64,000 nt of DNA from Glossina fuscipes (Eukaryota; Arthropoda; Insecta; Diptera; Glossinidae): positions 1,445,433 through 1,509,432 of the forward strand of contig NW_023998454.1 in the NCBI RefSeq assembly GCF_014805625.2. The letters run 5' to 3'. Shown piece by piece: positions 1 through 10,817 of the stretch. Numbering within the stretch: the first letter of the stretch is position 1; every line of letters begins with the position of its first letter. The notes under the pieces were generated by a model. It ran no database searches. It was not told the origin of the DNA and was given only the letters and a program-made list of their open reading frames with translations. Made by a program: the position numbers and the translations under genes.

Positions 1-1080
1 TAGCAAGTAGTTAAACAACTAGACAGAGAACAAGAGGAAGAGATTGTAAGGTTGTGCAGTGTTACTGTTGTGCTATGAGCCGCACACAGTAGCTGCTTTA
101 TAGTCGACAGATATTCATGTCAGATATTATGTGAGTAGAATTGTTAAGTGTTTTTCAGCTCCATCAACGTCGTCGTCATAATTATCATCAACGCAATTAA
201 TGATCCAGAGCGCTTTTCTCATGTACATACAAACTATACGAAACCACACTAACGGTGTTGTAATGTTTACAAACATGACTTTGTTTTTTTTTTTTGTATT
301 TTTCTGTTTTTTGTTCTTTTTTATTTTACTCTATATTTATTGCTCAATTCTAATGACTTTAATGAAATTTTAATACATTTTGATGTAAATTTATTGCATT
401 TTAAGGCTTTTGCAGCGCACCACACAATGTGTGTGGTATCTTCTGTCTCCCTTTCTCTTTTGAATGAAAGAGCAACTGTTTCCCGGCAGAGTAAGGTGTG
501 TGCAAGGAGTGAAGTGTGAGTTGAAGGTAACCAAGCCGTATTAATAATAACAAATTCATATAGCTTTAGGTCTTTCTATGCATATGTATATGTACTCTGG
601 TATTTAGTGTGTACGTTGCTTGAATTAATTTCTGTCCTTTCACTTTTCATTTGAATTTATTTCATTATTTCATCAAATCTATACCAAAGCAAAAGTGCCT
701 TTGGTCTGTTATGTGTCATCAAATACTGTAAACTGAAACTTTACCAAAAATTGTTTTCCAAATTTCATAATTTTTCGTCCCGACTCAATGTCCAAACTTA
801 ATGCAAAAAGACTTTCTATTTCAGGAAGCAAAGGTCAGTTAGGTCACATGATTTACGCGAGCCGGTATGCAAGATAGCGATTTTATGAAGGAGAACAAAG
901 ATGGCCCAGACCAATAACTTTGTGAGTAAAGACTGATGCCAAGTTCTTCTACGAGTGACCGTGAATCACCCAACACATTTCAGACTGCCATATAACCGAC
1001 TAGATAGGAGCCACGCCCCCGAAGTTCGTGTTCGTGAATTCAAAATGCAGTACGGTTCGGATATATGTGGTCATAAATGT
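1..1080. other. AT-rich non-coding stretch, nothing assignable
   Basis: I see no open frame of note, no splice-flanked exon and no transposon protein signature here. A T-rich run lies around 281-330. Nothing identifies whether this is intron or intergenic DNA. Confidence 0.5.
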
Positions 1081-1192
1081 AGTGAGCGCTCAGTCAGTAG
1101 GGCATAACACTTACCCATTGAGTACACTACAATAGGTTACGGCCACTTTCTATCTCTTTCTCTTTTCAGACTTCTTTTTGACCACCAATGTG
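1081..1192 (+). repeat. Dispersed repeat, copy a (pair with 5253-5358)
   Basis: This block aligns over its whole length with 5253-5358 in the same orientation. Shared blocks in order are AGTGAG.GCT, CACTTACC.ATTGAG, TATCTCTTTCTCTT, ACTTCTT, TGACCA and GTG, with small indels between them. The similarity fades on both sides, so the unit is about 110 bp. It has no obvious terminal inverted repeat and no coding potential. It could be a MITE-like element or a fragment of a larger transposon; the class is unknown. Confidence 0.6.
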
Positions 1193-1929
1193 CTTCACAT
1201 TGCAAAAAAAGGCAGAAGATATAAAGACAAATATGAAAAATATAAATTTACGCCGATCTTGGCCATCGCTTCTCGATTGAATTTGTGCCGTATTGCAAGC
1301 CAGTCAAACAATTTTAAATTGTCTGCAATCAAATTTTGCAAAAGGCAAACATATGCGACTCTTAATTAGAACGATAGCGCTTGATTAACTCGTTAAAACA
1401 AATAATCATATGCCCAATGCTAACCAGAAATATGAATTTCTCGGATTCCACCGATTCTAGACAATCACAATTTCAAATTTTGTCTTAATTTTTAATAGTT
1501 TGCAAATTACATAATCCTGAAACATATCGAAACATATCAATAATCAATGACAAAAGATTTAAACAGTAAATGATTTTTTGGCCAGCCTTTACTAGAACCA
1601 CTGTTAAATTGCTTAGGTTTAAAATAGATGTTAAGCTCTTTTTTAGTAATGTTTACGGAACTTCCTACGTATATGCGAAACTGTGAAATTCTTTGGCAGT
1701 TTAGTTTAGCTTATTGTACTAAAAGAGATATCCGTGATATTTGTGCAATAATAGTGATATGTAATTTTCTTTTTCATAGGATTATAAGTAAACTAACTAA
1801 AACTTTTAACCAACCTATTGATATTGGACAGGAAGTTGAAGATAACCTATTCACAACACAAAAAAAAAGAAGGATAAACTGCTCAAGATATCAAAAAAAA
1901 AAAAAAAACTAAAAACGTTATAGTCACTG

Positions 1930-2100
1930 CTGGCGAGACCCTGCCAAATATGTTAAAAAGTAAAAGTAGAAACTGCTGTTTACTGATTTGTAGACGATAT
2001 CGCTTTCTGTAGCTCGGGCGATGGTGTTTCCAACACTCTCGATATCTTCGGTATTTGCCGTAATATGGGCTGCGATTTAGTCATGTGTAGGAAAGTGTTG
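1930..2100 (+). pseudogene. Possible non-LTR reverse transcriptase scrap
   Basis: One frame near 1990 reads F-V-D-D-I-A-F-C-S-S-G, which resembles RT motif C (Y/F-x-D-D) with its usual hydrophobic flanks. A stop codon sits two codons upstream and the frame soon degenerates. No other RT motif could be placed around it, so the match may be chance. If real, it is a short fragment of another non-LTR retrotransposon on the plus strand. Confidence 0.25.
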
Positions 2101-2109
2101 CATAGCCCT

Positions 2110-3240
2110 TAGAAGAGGTTTCCTACCAATTAAGTCATATAAGACAACTACTTTCTTTGCGGTCTAACACGCTCGTTCCAGAGATGACCACATATCGCAC
2201 TGTACACTAACGCAGCTCACCCTTTTCCGATCGCCTTTAAAGCTTCCTACAAGCAATGGTCTTCCCCGTCGTTTCACATCATTTCACTTTCATTTCGAGG
2301 GTACATGCAGGTAAAAACACCACACCATACCATGCATGTAGGGGAGACAACCCGATTTCTATCTGTGTAAATTTTAACAGCGTTCGCCCTTGGGCTAAAA
2401 CATGTCAGTGCTTCAAATTGTGTCAACGCATGTCGAAAGTTAAAACCTGTCTATACGAGTACGCGTACATTGGTACACAGTCAACCACGAATCGATTCAA
2501 CATGCATTATGAGGTAGGTCATTGGTGCTTTAGTTCTTTCGAAGATCGCTAGATTATCGCTAGAGGTCATTTATACTTCCCTAGAAAAAAACAAAAAATA
2601 GAAAGAGAAAAAGGGGATTAGTTTCCAATATCGCCTTCTCTTTTGTGGAGAGTCTATCAACCTGAGGAGAAATCAGGAAAATTAATTCAATTACTCAATA
2701 CGATAAAGCAGGTTTCTTTACCTTTATCATGCAGCACGCCGGGCCATTTTTTTTCAAGCAATTTTGAACAAATGGAAAAGAATGAATGCATAAAATTTTT
2801 ATAAATTAAGAGGCAGAAAAGCCCTTATGTACAATCTAAGTAAATCACTAATCATTGATAATGATTTGCAAAAATCCGTAGCAGATGAAAAGAAAAATTC
2901 TTGGTTAATGATAAGCAAAATATTTTCAATCAAATTACGCAACTTTTCTTGAACAAACAACCAAAATGAAAGGAAAATACGTTAATTGAGAATAAATTCA
3001 TTTAATGAAAACATTACTAGCTTAACAGGAATTTACAATGTTTAACAGTTAAACTAATGAATAGTTATTGATTCCCCTCGATAATTAAAATATCGAAAGC
3101 AAACTTCTTAACCTCTAATCAACTGCTTAATTAGATTATTGCTTAAATAGTTGATACCTTCATTTATTCCATAATACAGCAACCGCAGAAATGCGACCAT
3201 GCTCAAAAAGTACAGTGGCTCCAAAGGAAGTAAAGGAACG
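2110..3240. other. AT-rich non-coding stretch
   Basis: A 98-codon open frame at 2256-2552 (+) shows no recognisable motif and is treated as chance. Beyond it I see only AT-rich sequence leading to the tail of the retrotransposon copy at 3241. Confidence 0.4.
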
Positions 3241-3261
3241 ATTTATTTATTTATTTATTTT
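3241..3261 (-). repeat. AAAT-repeat tail of retrotransposon copy 1
   Basis: Five tandem ATTT units on the plus strand form the 3' tail of the minus-strand element. The tail lies immediately after the 3' untranslated sequence shared with copy 2, so it is not an independent microsatellite. Confidence 0.7.
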
Positions 3262-3601
3262 ATACTAGAAACTCAACTAAAACAAATTGGCAGTCGAGTT
3301 CAATTAACTCTTAAAGTAAATCTTCAATTAATTCATATTAGAACTTAAATAAAATAAAAAGAAAAAGAAAAAAAGCATGTACACAACTAGCATAGAGCCG
3401 CACCCACAATCGGTAGAGGACCAAATTGCAAATGAATCCCTAAGCCATCGCAAACATGCATAAGCTTGGCAACCGATAATACAATTAATTTACGACTCAA
3501 TCACTTTTTAAAGTTAAAATTTAGTTCAAGTAGGACATAGGCAAATCGCGCTTATTAAGCAATGTGGCTTTAATGGACTTTAAAGAGTCCGTAGATGAGA
3601 A

Positions 3602-4009
3602 TTAGTGATAGACGTCATTTAGGTTCTTGCAAACAACTCTGAGCGGGTTAAACAGTTCGTAATTACATCTGCATTGACTAAGCTTTATCAAGATAAAGTG
3701 CCTAGAGAAGCGGTTAGGAACATTAAAGCCTATCTCACGACGTAATGCGGGCGAGTCATTTGTACCATTTATTAATTTGATTACAAAGGAAACCCCAAGA
3801 ACAAACCTACGATTCTCAAGAGACGGTAAGGACAGCAGAAGCAATCTATTTTCGTAGGGAGAAAGAGAGGCAATCGGATCCCACATCAAATTTCTAAGGG
3901 CAAACAGCAAGAATTGCTTTTGAACAGATTCAATTGAATCTACATAGCACCTATATGAAGGAGACCACACAACAGAGGCATACTCAAGTATAGGTCTAAC
4001 TAAACACAT
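3602..4009 (-). pseudogene. RT C-terminal region, CR1/Jockey-type retrotransposon
   Basis: This is a 135-codon open frame on the minus strand. It begins with the block L-V-R-P-I-L-E-Y-A-S-V-V-W-S-P, a hallmark of the post-catalytic part of insect non-LTR reverse transcriptases, followed by D-S-I-E-S-V-Q-K-Q-F. The same segment is encoded at about 31650-31760. The catalytic RT motifs are absent because the element is 5'-truncated. The first methionine is merely the first ATG in the surviving frame, not a native start. It cannot encode an active enzyme. Confidence 0.8.
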
Positions 4010-4055
4010 GTAAAGCCTTTTCGTAATATAAGGATCATCAAGCTCTCTAGACCAC

Positions 4056-5252
4056 CTCTTTTATGATGCAAAATAAATAATAAAAGGCCAGTGAGGATGG
4101 TGGAAGAATTGTCTAGCCGTTTGTTGTATAATGCACTACGCACTCTTCAAAATCGCTAATCTAGGAACATTCAATACATTGTATCCTTAATATAGTAACT
4201 TTTTCTTTGGGAATTTTTGGGTATGTTCGTTCACCTTCTGAATTCGTTCTGTTTCCGAAGCAATCATGATAAATTTTTACTTACTTGCTTGCAATTTTTG
4301 TTGTGCGAGTAGATCAACATTTCGATTGTTGGAGCAATAATCAAACTTACGGTTGAAAGCGAAGAGAATAATTGAAACAAAAAGCAATGTCGTCATTACG
4401 AGCGAAAGTATGCTAGACAAACACTTGTTAACTGATACCACAGCAAATTTGTGTATAGGGTCATCAATAACACGGTGGGGATTGCAACTCAGCCTCTTCT
4501 TCTTTATTGTCATCATTTTTGATATAGCCGAGTTGTAGAGAGTTCTGCTATTTCAATCCAGTCGAACTAAGCGCGGAAATATTTTTTTGCCGTTACTACC
4601 TCTTCGCTCACTGTAAACCTTCTATTACATATTGACCGTTACAATGAAAAGAAATAATATAAAACCAACTTGCCGTCTCGTTTTACGTAATGCCGTGCAA
4701 ACATCGACTTCTACAACACGACAAGCTGAAAGGAAAAATATTGCAAGGCTGAGATGATAAAACTAAATTCTTCAAAAACATTTATATATTTTTTTATTCT
4801 GTGTATTAAAAATATTGATTTCCTTTCATTTTTATTTAAAAGCAATAAAATTTGAGAGATTTTTATTATATTATTATTTATTTTCTATTCATTTCGTCAC
4901 TGTTTCTATATTTTGAAAAATTAACTAAAATTGAGTCGATTAAAATGCGAGACAGAATCAATTATCTAAATTATATTCTGATAAAATATGGGTAATTATT
5001 ACATGAGATAAGCGTGCTCTAAAACCACCGTCAAATGTAACAACGAACACAGGGACAGGCAAGTTTCCACAACGAATAATGATATCACGTCCCTCAAAAA
5101 CTTTTTAACTTTAACTCCTTTTCCTCGCTTTATAGAAATCTAGAATGCAAGCCAAGCATATAAAAACTCCTTACATAATTTACAATCATATTGATCAAAA
5201 AAGTGAAGTAAAAAATGTATCGCTAGTAAATTCCTTAGTGGGTCTTATTTAC
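4056..5252. other. AT-rich non-coding stretch
   Basis: Two short antiparallel open frames near 4277-4538 overlap each other and carry no motif. A very A+T-rich segment lies at 4780-4990. Nothing functional is recognisable. Confidence 0.4.
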
Positions 5253-5358
5253 AGTGAGTGCTTAATCACTAAAGGCTTACCACTTACCTATTGAGCACAT
5301 ACCTACTATACTACTGTATCTCTTTCTCTTTGGTCACTTCTTCCTGACCATACCCGTG
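5253..5358 (+). repeat. Dispersed repeat, copy b (pair with 1081-1192)
   Basis: This is the second copy of the ~110 bp repeat described at 1081, in the same orientation 4.2 kb downstream. The two copies differ by scattered substitutions and by an indel after CTAC.ATA, so they are old. The RT scrap and the opposite-strand LINE between them argue against their being the LTRs of one element. Confidence 0.6.
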
Positions 5359-5880
5359 TAGGCAAATCTTCAGCACGATAATGTGACAGTTTATCAAGAA
5401 TTTAAAAATTCCCCTTCATGGTCAAAAGAAACTGTTAACCGGAGCTTGAATGGGTTGAAATAAGCAATGCTCTCACTAGGTTAAAATGCAGTTTACTGCC
5501 ATCGAAAGCACTTTATACACAAATTTACGTCGGAAACTACATTTAATAGCGCTTTAAAAAAAATGAACAGAATTTTAATTTCGAATACAATTGTGTTGCG
5601 AATATCAGTGTGAATTATATTTTGTTAAATTGTACTCAATAGGGAGTAATCAATAGGGAGTAAAACTGTTTTTCAGAAATTTTTTTGTTTGCTTAATATT
5701 TCAAATATAAAAATAAGATTGTGGGCGTGACGACAAAGATTTGTTTTAAATTTTCTCGGAACATGATTATTGTATGATAATAATTTGCACTCTGGGTATG
5801 CAGGTTTTTACATTTTTCCATTAAATTAACATTTTTAAGATAAGTACATAAGGCATTTTCATTCTAACTCTTCAAATCGG

Positions 5881-6650
5881 AGGGGAGGACACCTGGTCTC
5901 AATGTCTCTCCAAATGATCATTGCTCTGTCTAATTCAAGTAAAAAGGAATTACTGGACCTATATAATAAAATAATTTTGACTGGACATATACCCTACATG
6001 TGGAAACTGGCAGCAGTTGTTCTAATTCCTAAGTCGAAAAATGTCTCCTTCGCATCAGACTATCGCCTAATCTCTTTTTTATCGTGCCACTCAAAAGTAT
6101 TAGAAAAGATTATCGCGTCTACGTTATCTTGGTTTCTTGAGTGCAAGAACCTGATTACAAAGCAACAAGTTGTTTTCAAGAGGGTTAGAGGGTGCATCGA
6201 CGCTCTTTTACATATTGATTATTTTACAAGCAAAACAATTTCCGAACGGAATCATGTAACAATTCTCTCAATTGATTTCGAAAAAGCATTTGATGGAGTT
6301 GCTCGTCATGATATTTTAAGACCCATCAAATCATTCATGTCGCATCGTTGGTTCAAAGTTAGAATCAACAATCATCTTTCTGATTCCTTTCCGTTAATGA
6401 ATCGCTTTCCAAAAAGATCTCCTCTTTCTGTCACGCTTATCCAGATAGCCTTCAACGAAATTGGCTAAATTCTTTGCCGTGTACTGAGAATCTAACCTTG
6501 TCCCTACGCGGACGATGTATACATTTTTACAAAAGAAGAAGATAGCACGAAGGCAATCAACATCCTCGAACCTATTGGCCGAAAAATCTCCACATGGGCA
6601 AACCCGTCAGGGGCTAAAATTTCCAAAAACATTTCCAAAATTTCTAAAAA
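5881..6650 (+). pseudogene. I-type retrotransposon reverse transcriptase (broken)
   Basis: An open frame at 5902-6468 covers most of the palm and fingers. Recognisable parts are the early W-K-L-A-A-V-V-L-I-P-K block, then D-Y-R-L-I-S, and motif A as S-I-D-F-E-K-A-F-D near residues 123-131 with its catalytic Asp intact. Motif B is damaged: the usual G-x-P-Q-G-S-P-L-S reads R-F-P-K-R-S-P-L-S. Motif C (Y-A-D-D) is intact at 6505-6516 but in another frame after a stop. The segment before 5902 reads G-R-T-P-G-L in a shifted frame, matching the conserved N-terminal side of the domain. The enzyme would copy the element's RNA at a nicked target; this copy cannot make it. Confidence 0.88.
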
Positions 6651-6894
6651 AATGCACATTTGTTGAAAGCAGATATGCGATGGGGGAAATCTAATGACTT
6701 ACCAGTACTAAACGTGCAGACGCTGCATATTCTCGGGCTCACGTTTTCCAACAAATATCGTTGGAAAGCACACTGTCTTCGGTTAAAAACTTCTGTTTTA
6801 ACAAGGGTGAATTTCATACAGCACGTTGCTTGGAGAAGCCATGCGCATATTAACACTATTGCTTATCTCACCAAAATGCTTGTTTTAAGCAAGA

Positions 6895-8040
6895 TTGATA
6901 ATTTATGGTAATAGCTGCAAATCTAATATCAACATCCTTAAACCGATCTACCACCAAGCAGTCAGAGCAAGTTGTTATGCTTTTCGGACGACGCCCATAA
7001 ATAATATTATAATTGAAACTGGTCTCCCAACTTTAGAAAATAGAGTGTATGAGCTAAAAGCTAAAATAGTCCCCAAGCTTCTTAATTCCATTCTCGGTGA
7101 TGACGTAAGAAAGATTATTATTGCGAAGAAAGTTCCAAAATCACCATCCGCAATTGACTATTGTTTGTACGTCGCAAAGGAATTGAACATTCCCTTAAAA
7201 ATTTTCCGCTCTTTTTGTGTTAAACCTCCATGGATTTTGAAAGACTGCTCTTTTGACATCTCGCTGTCTATGCACAAGAAAGAAGATACCCCAAATTACG
7301 TCTTCAGGAATCTAATAGCTGAGAAAACCCAAGTATTGGACAGTACTGGTTGGGATCTTTTGTACACAGACGGCTCAAAATCTCCTGGTCTGCCCCCTGC
7401 TTGTGCGGAGGTAGATGCGACAGGACGGGTTCTTCTCAACCACATATTTCACGAAAGTACTTCAACTTTCACAACCGAAGCCAGAGCTATCCTTGACGCT
7501 GCGAACCTCGCCCATAAAAACAAACTCAAAACCGTCATTGTTGCTGACAATTTGTCTGTATTGAAAGCTATTCGGAACCCTTCGACTTCGAGGGGGTGCA
7601 CCATCAATTAAGGAATATAATTACAACACACGACGGAAAAATTAAAATGTTGTGGATACCAAATCACATCGGTTTATTGGGAAATGGGCAAGCTGATCGA
7701 GTTGCAAAGTATGCTGCTTCTGCACCTCTAATTACGGATGATGTCGTGGAAAAGTTGGGTCTTCAAGGATACATTGGAAAAAAATTAAAAAGAAAATTAC
7801 GGAAAGAAATCTACAAATCCATACCACTACTCTTCTATTAACCCTCAATTAGTTCCACCTGTACATCCAACAAATGTTGAGAAAATCAAGATCCAAATAT
7901 TTTAGAGAATTCGCCTTGGTCATACAATAACAACTCAGCAATGGATCTTGAAGAAGTCTTTATCCCCAATCTGCAGTTGTGGACAAATTCTCACTATAAA
8001 GCACATTCTCTGTAACTGCCTTAACTTTTCCTTGCCTAGA
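6895..8040 (+). pseudogene. I-type retrotransposon connector and RNase H domain (broken)
   Basis: A 238-codon open frame (6895-7611), the longest in the window, runs from the post-RT connector into RNase H. It shows L-Y-T-D-G-S-K (Asp at about residue 159), T-T-E-A-R-A-I (Glu at 195) and V-A-D-N-L-S (Asp at 218). A frameshift near 7590-7610, in a run of five G, moves the last part to the frame starting at 7596. There W-I-P-N-H-I-G-L-L-G-N-G-Q-A-D supplies the conserved His and final Asp. So all RNase H acidic residues survive, split over two frames. Further down, 7960-8025 encodes C-S-C-G-Q then H-I-L-C-N-C, the Cys/His cluster seen at the C-terminus of I-type polyproteins, again in a shifted frame. 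Confidence 0.88.
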
Positions 8041-8184
8041 AGTAACGCATTTGGAATGATTAACCCTAAGGACTAAGGAATTCTAAAATCAGCTCCAGAA
8101 CAAAATATCAATTCAATATATTACTTTATCAAAACTACTAGGCTCAATACCTAATGTACTTTTATAAACGCGGGCCGATAGCCT

Positions 8185-8260
8185 GCGTTGCTAGTTCTCA
8201 ATGTCTTTTTTTTAGTCTAAGAATTTATTTCATTAGTCTAAAATTATAATAATAATAAAA
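8185..8260 (+). repeat. I-type element 3' terminus with TAA repeats
   Basis: The element ends in TTGCTAGT, CTCAATGTCT, a T run, TTAGTCTAA, then ATAATAATAATAA. The same terminal sequence recurs at 44475-44558. This match fixes the 3' boundary of the element near 8260. Confidence 0.8.
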
Positions 8261-9236
8261 ATATTCAAACTAAAAAAAAAAACTAAAAATAAATAAAGAA
8301 ATATACAAGTAAGCCGTTGAACTATTATTCGCTTATTGCCACTGAACAGTTTCTTTATTTATTTATTTTGTTTTGTTGATACTTTTTGATGTATTGCTGG
8401 AGATGTTGCTTGTACACTGCATACAGTGCATATTGCACGATAAAAAATATTTAGCAAAATTAATGCGCCACGGATTTTTCAATTGTATTCTATATAATTT
8501 CTTAATCTTAACTACCAACAAAGTTTAACCTTTTGAATACATACAAAAAGTCACCGTTCGCACGAAAGTATCGACGTTTTGATACTATATAAATAAATCG
8601 ACAGACATGTGCATTATAGCACACAGTCGAATGGAAATGCGAATAAATAGACAAGCGAACCAATTTAAAAAAAACTGAGATAAATGCCAAGAAATGGAAC
8701 ATGATTTCGCAAAAAAAAAAAAATATTGTAAATGTCCGCTATTTTGTGAAATATACCAAAATTCGTCTAAAATTTTTAAAGGTTGATTATCCTACATACA
8801 TACAGAAGAATTTCGGTCTGTGATAAGTTCGTTGAAAATATTATTTTTTGTCTTAGATTTCGATTTTCTTTTGCTTTTCATTTTACATCCTTTTCAGCCG
8901 TAACAATGTTAAATAATGATGACAAGTTCAAAGGCTTGATACCATTATGTCAAATCAAGTATGACAGACATGTGCGCTTTTTTTTTCTCTTTTAAGTATG
9001 TTTTTTCCTCTTCTTTTTTTTGTTGTTGTTTGTTTTCATTTGTTCCATATCGCTATTCACTTCCGAAAATTATTGCCTTGATTTGTAGAACTGTCGCTAA
9101 AAGCTATACACTAACAAGAACAAGAAGAAAAATTCTTTTGAATGTAAACAGGAAAACCGCAAGTTTATCAACAAGAGATAAATTATGTGTATATATACGT
9201 AGATATACTACTTTATATATATATGTATATATATTG

Positions 9237-9272
<36 letters not shown>

Positions 9273-10783
9273 ATGTAGATGTAGACGTGGAAATCTAAGC
9301 AGTGTTAAAAAAAGAAAAGCAGAGCATAAACCAACATACAAATGATGCACGCACAGCTCTAGGCATGCAGCAGTCACAGAGTTTAGAATATATTCAGGGA
9401 GTATTGGCAACATTTGCGGCATTCTGCACATAATTGCCGCTAAAAGAAATTAAACGTACCGCAGAAAGTCGTTAAATGTGATTTAATGAGTAGCACATTG
9501 ACTGTGTGTGAATATATGTGTATAGCGAACGTGTGTGTGCTAAGGAGAAAAATATGTATATATATACTGATGTAAATACATAAGAAAACGGTTTTGTCGA
9601 GACCAGAGGAATTTGGTAGAATTTGTTGCTGACCTCAGTCAACAATTCAAAATGTATTTAAACGAAAGAATTTTTGCAAAATACGTTAAAAAAAAAAAAA
9701 TAACAGAAAACTGTAGGGACTGCGTTGAAATGACTTTAAATGCTACATTTAACTTGATTTACAATCATTCAACTGCCTGAGAGAAGAGAACAATAGAAAC
9801 CCTAATTAATTCCCTAAGTGAATGAAAAAAATTCGCACACATACAAGCATACGCACATACCCGTACACACTTATATTCAGAAACATACAACTACTCTCTG
9901 GAGTCTTTAGCAGACAATAGAAAGCAAAATATAATGTTAACCTAAATGAGGTGATGATTAATGTCTCTAGAGTAGGGTCACAAATTTCATTATACATGCA
10001 CATACATGCGTGATACGGAACTGTATAAGAGTAGGATTGTGTTTGCATACACGTTAAGTAAAAATCGCAAAAAGCAAACTAACCTTTTTTTTGCTTGTAT
10101 TTTCTCCTAGAATGGCAACGCCGCCTTTCTTCGCGAATATTTTAACATTGACTGCATTTAATTAAGATGTCGACATTTCCGACCAATGATTCCAGTTGAC
10201 AGCGTTAAAGCATTTGATCACAGCCGCCAGTCGCCCGTCAAATTCAATATCAACACAAATCATTTGTCTTTCACCTAAAATCCCCGTCTGTAGAGATCGG
10301 CGCGTCAGAGAAGCGAAACAAGAACTTCAACAAAACTGTTCTGCTTTAACTCTAAGAGATGATGATGAAAGGAAATGCAAAATTGTCGCTCCGTCGCTTT
10401 ACTTTTTTATTACTTATCAACTGTCTTAATTAAGTGTTTCAAAATGACAGGGGAAAAGGAAAAATTGTCATAATTATGAAAAAGTGTGCGCATCAGCATA
10501 AATTTTTTAAGCAGGCCTTAATACACTTTACTCCCAAATGCTTGTTAGCATATCATTACTTTATATGAGCAGATAATTTGAATATTTTCACATGTCATTC
10601 AAATCGCAATCACAGTCACAGTAACAATTTCAGTAGCCGTTTCAAGTCCTTGTTAGCAAGTTAGGCAGTGAGTTCATCAGTCAATCAATTCAAGTCAATT
10701 TAATCGCTGACACGAGACATTCAAGTACAAGCTCTTATATTGTTTGCTGCGTTCAATCAATTTCAACACAAATCCATCTTCTG
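8261..10783. other. AT-rich non-coding stretch with microsatellite
   Basis: Short unrelated open frames on both strands (8508, 8783, 8961, 9806, 10196) overlap low-complexity sequence and show no domain. A TA microsatellite occupies 9212-9280. No gene is supported. Confidence 0.4.
9212..9280. repeat. TA / TATG microsatellite
   Basis: Interrupted TA dinucleotides run from about 9212, with an almost pure run at 9236-9260 followed by GTAT repeats. Confidence 0.9.

Positions 10784-10809
<26 letters not shown>
10784..10809 (+). repeat. CT microsatellite
   Basis: Thirteen consecutive CT units are followed by an imperfect TCTCTC extension. Confidence 0.95.

Positions 10810-10817
<8 letters not shown>

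Larger units (their letters stand above)
3241..4055 (-). mobile_element. 5'-truncated CR1/Jockey-type non-LTR retrotransposon, copy 1
   Basis: This is a minus-strand fragment holding the end of the RT open frame plus the 3' untranslated region. It matches a second copy at 29800-32485 and a third at 56140-56632. Shared non-coding blocks include one at about 3441-3477, which on the minus strand reads ATCGGTTGCCAAG then GCATGTTTGCGATGGCTTAG. The element ends on the left in an AAAT repeat (3241-3261), the 3' tail. Similarity to copy 2 stops near 4055, so about 70% of that copy's visible length is missing by 5' truncation, usual for target-primed reverse transcription. I could not identify a target-site duplication. 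The clade (CR1, Jockey or related) is inferred from the style of the RT C-terminus. Confidence 0.8.
5880..8260 (+). mobile_element. 5'-truncated I-type non-LTR retrotransposon
   Basis: This is the best preserved element in the window. In order it has RT, a connector, RNase H, a C-terminal Cys/His segment and a 3' untranslated region ending in TAA repeats. RT plus a downstream RNase H domain and a TAA-repeat 3' end are characteristic of the I clade (Drosophila I factor and relatives). The endonuclease domain and ORF1 are missing; RT-like sequence starts abruptly near 5880 in a different frame from the following open frame. At least three frame changes and several stops break the coding region. 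The same 3' end occurs again as a tiny fragment at 44475-44558. Confidence 0.88.

Noticed and set aside
1081..5358. The repeat pair as LTRs of one retrotransposon
   Set aside because: The interval holds an opposite-strand LINE and no LTR-element pol, primer-binding site or polypurine tract.
9213..9431. Overlapping frames rich in Tyr and Ile on both strands
   Set aside because: They are generated by the TA microsatellite.
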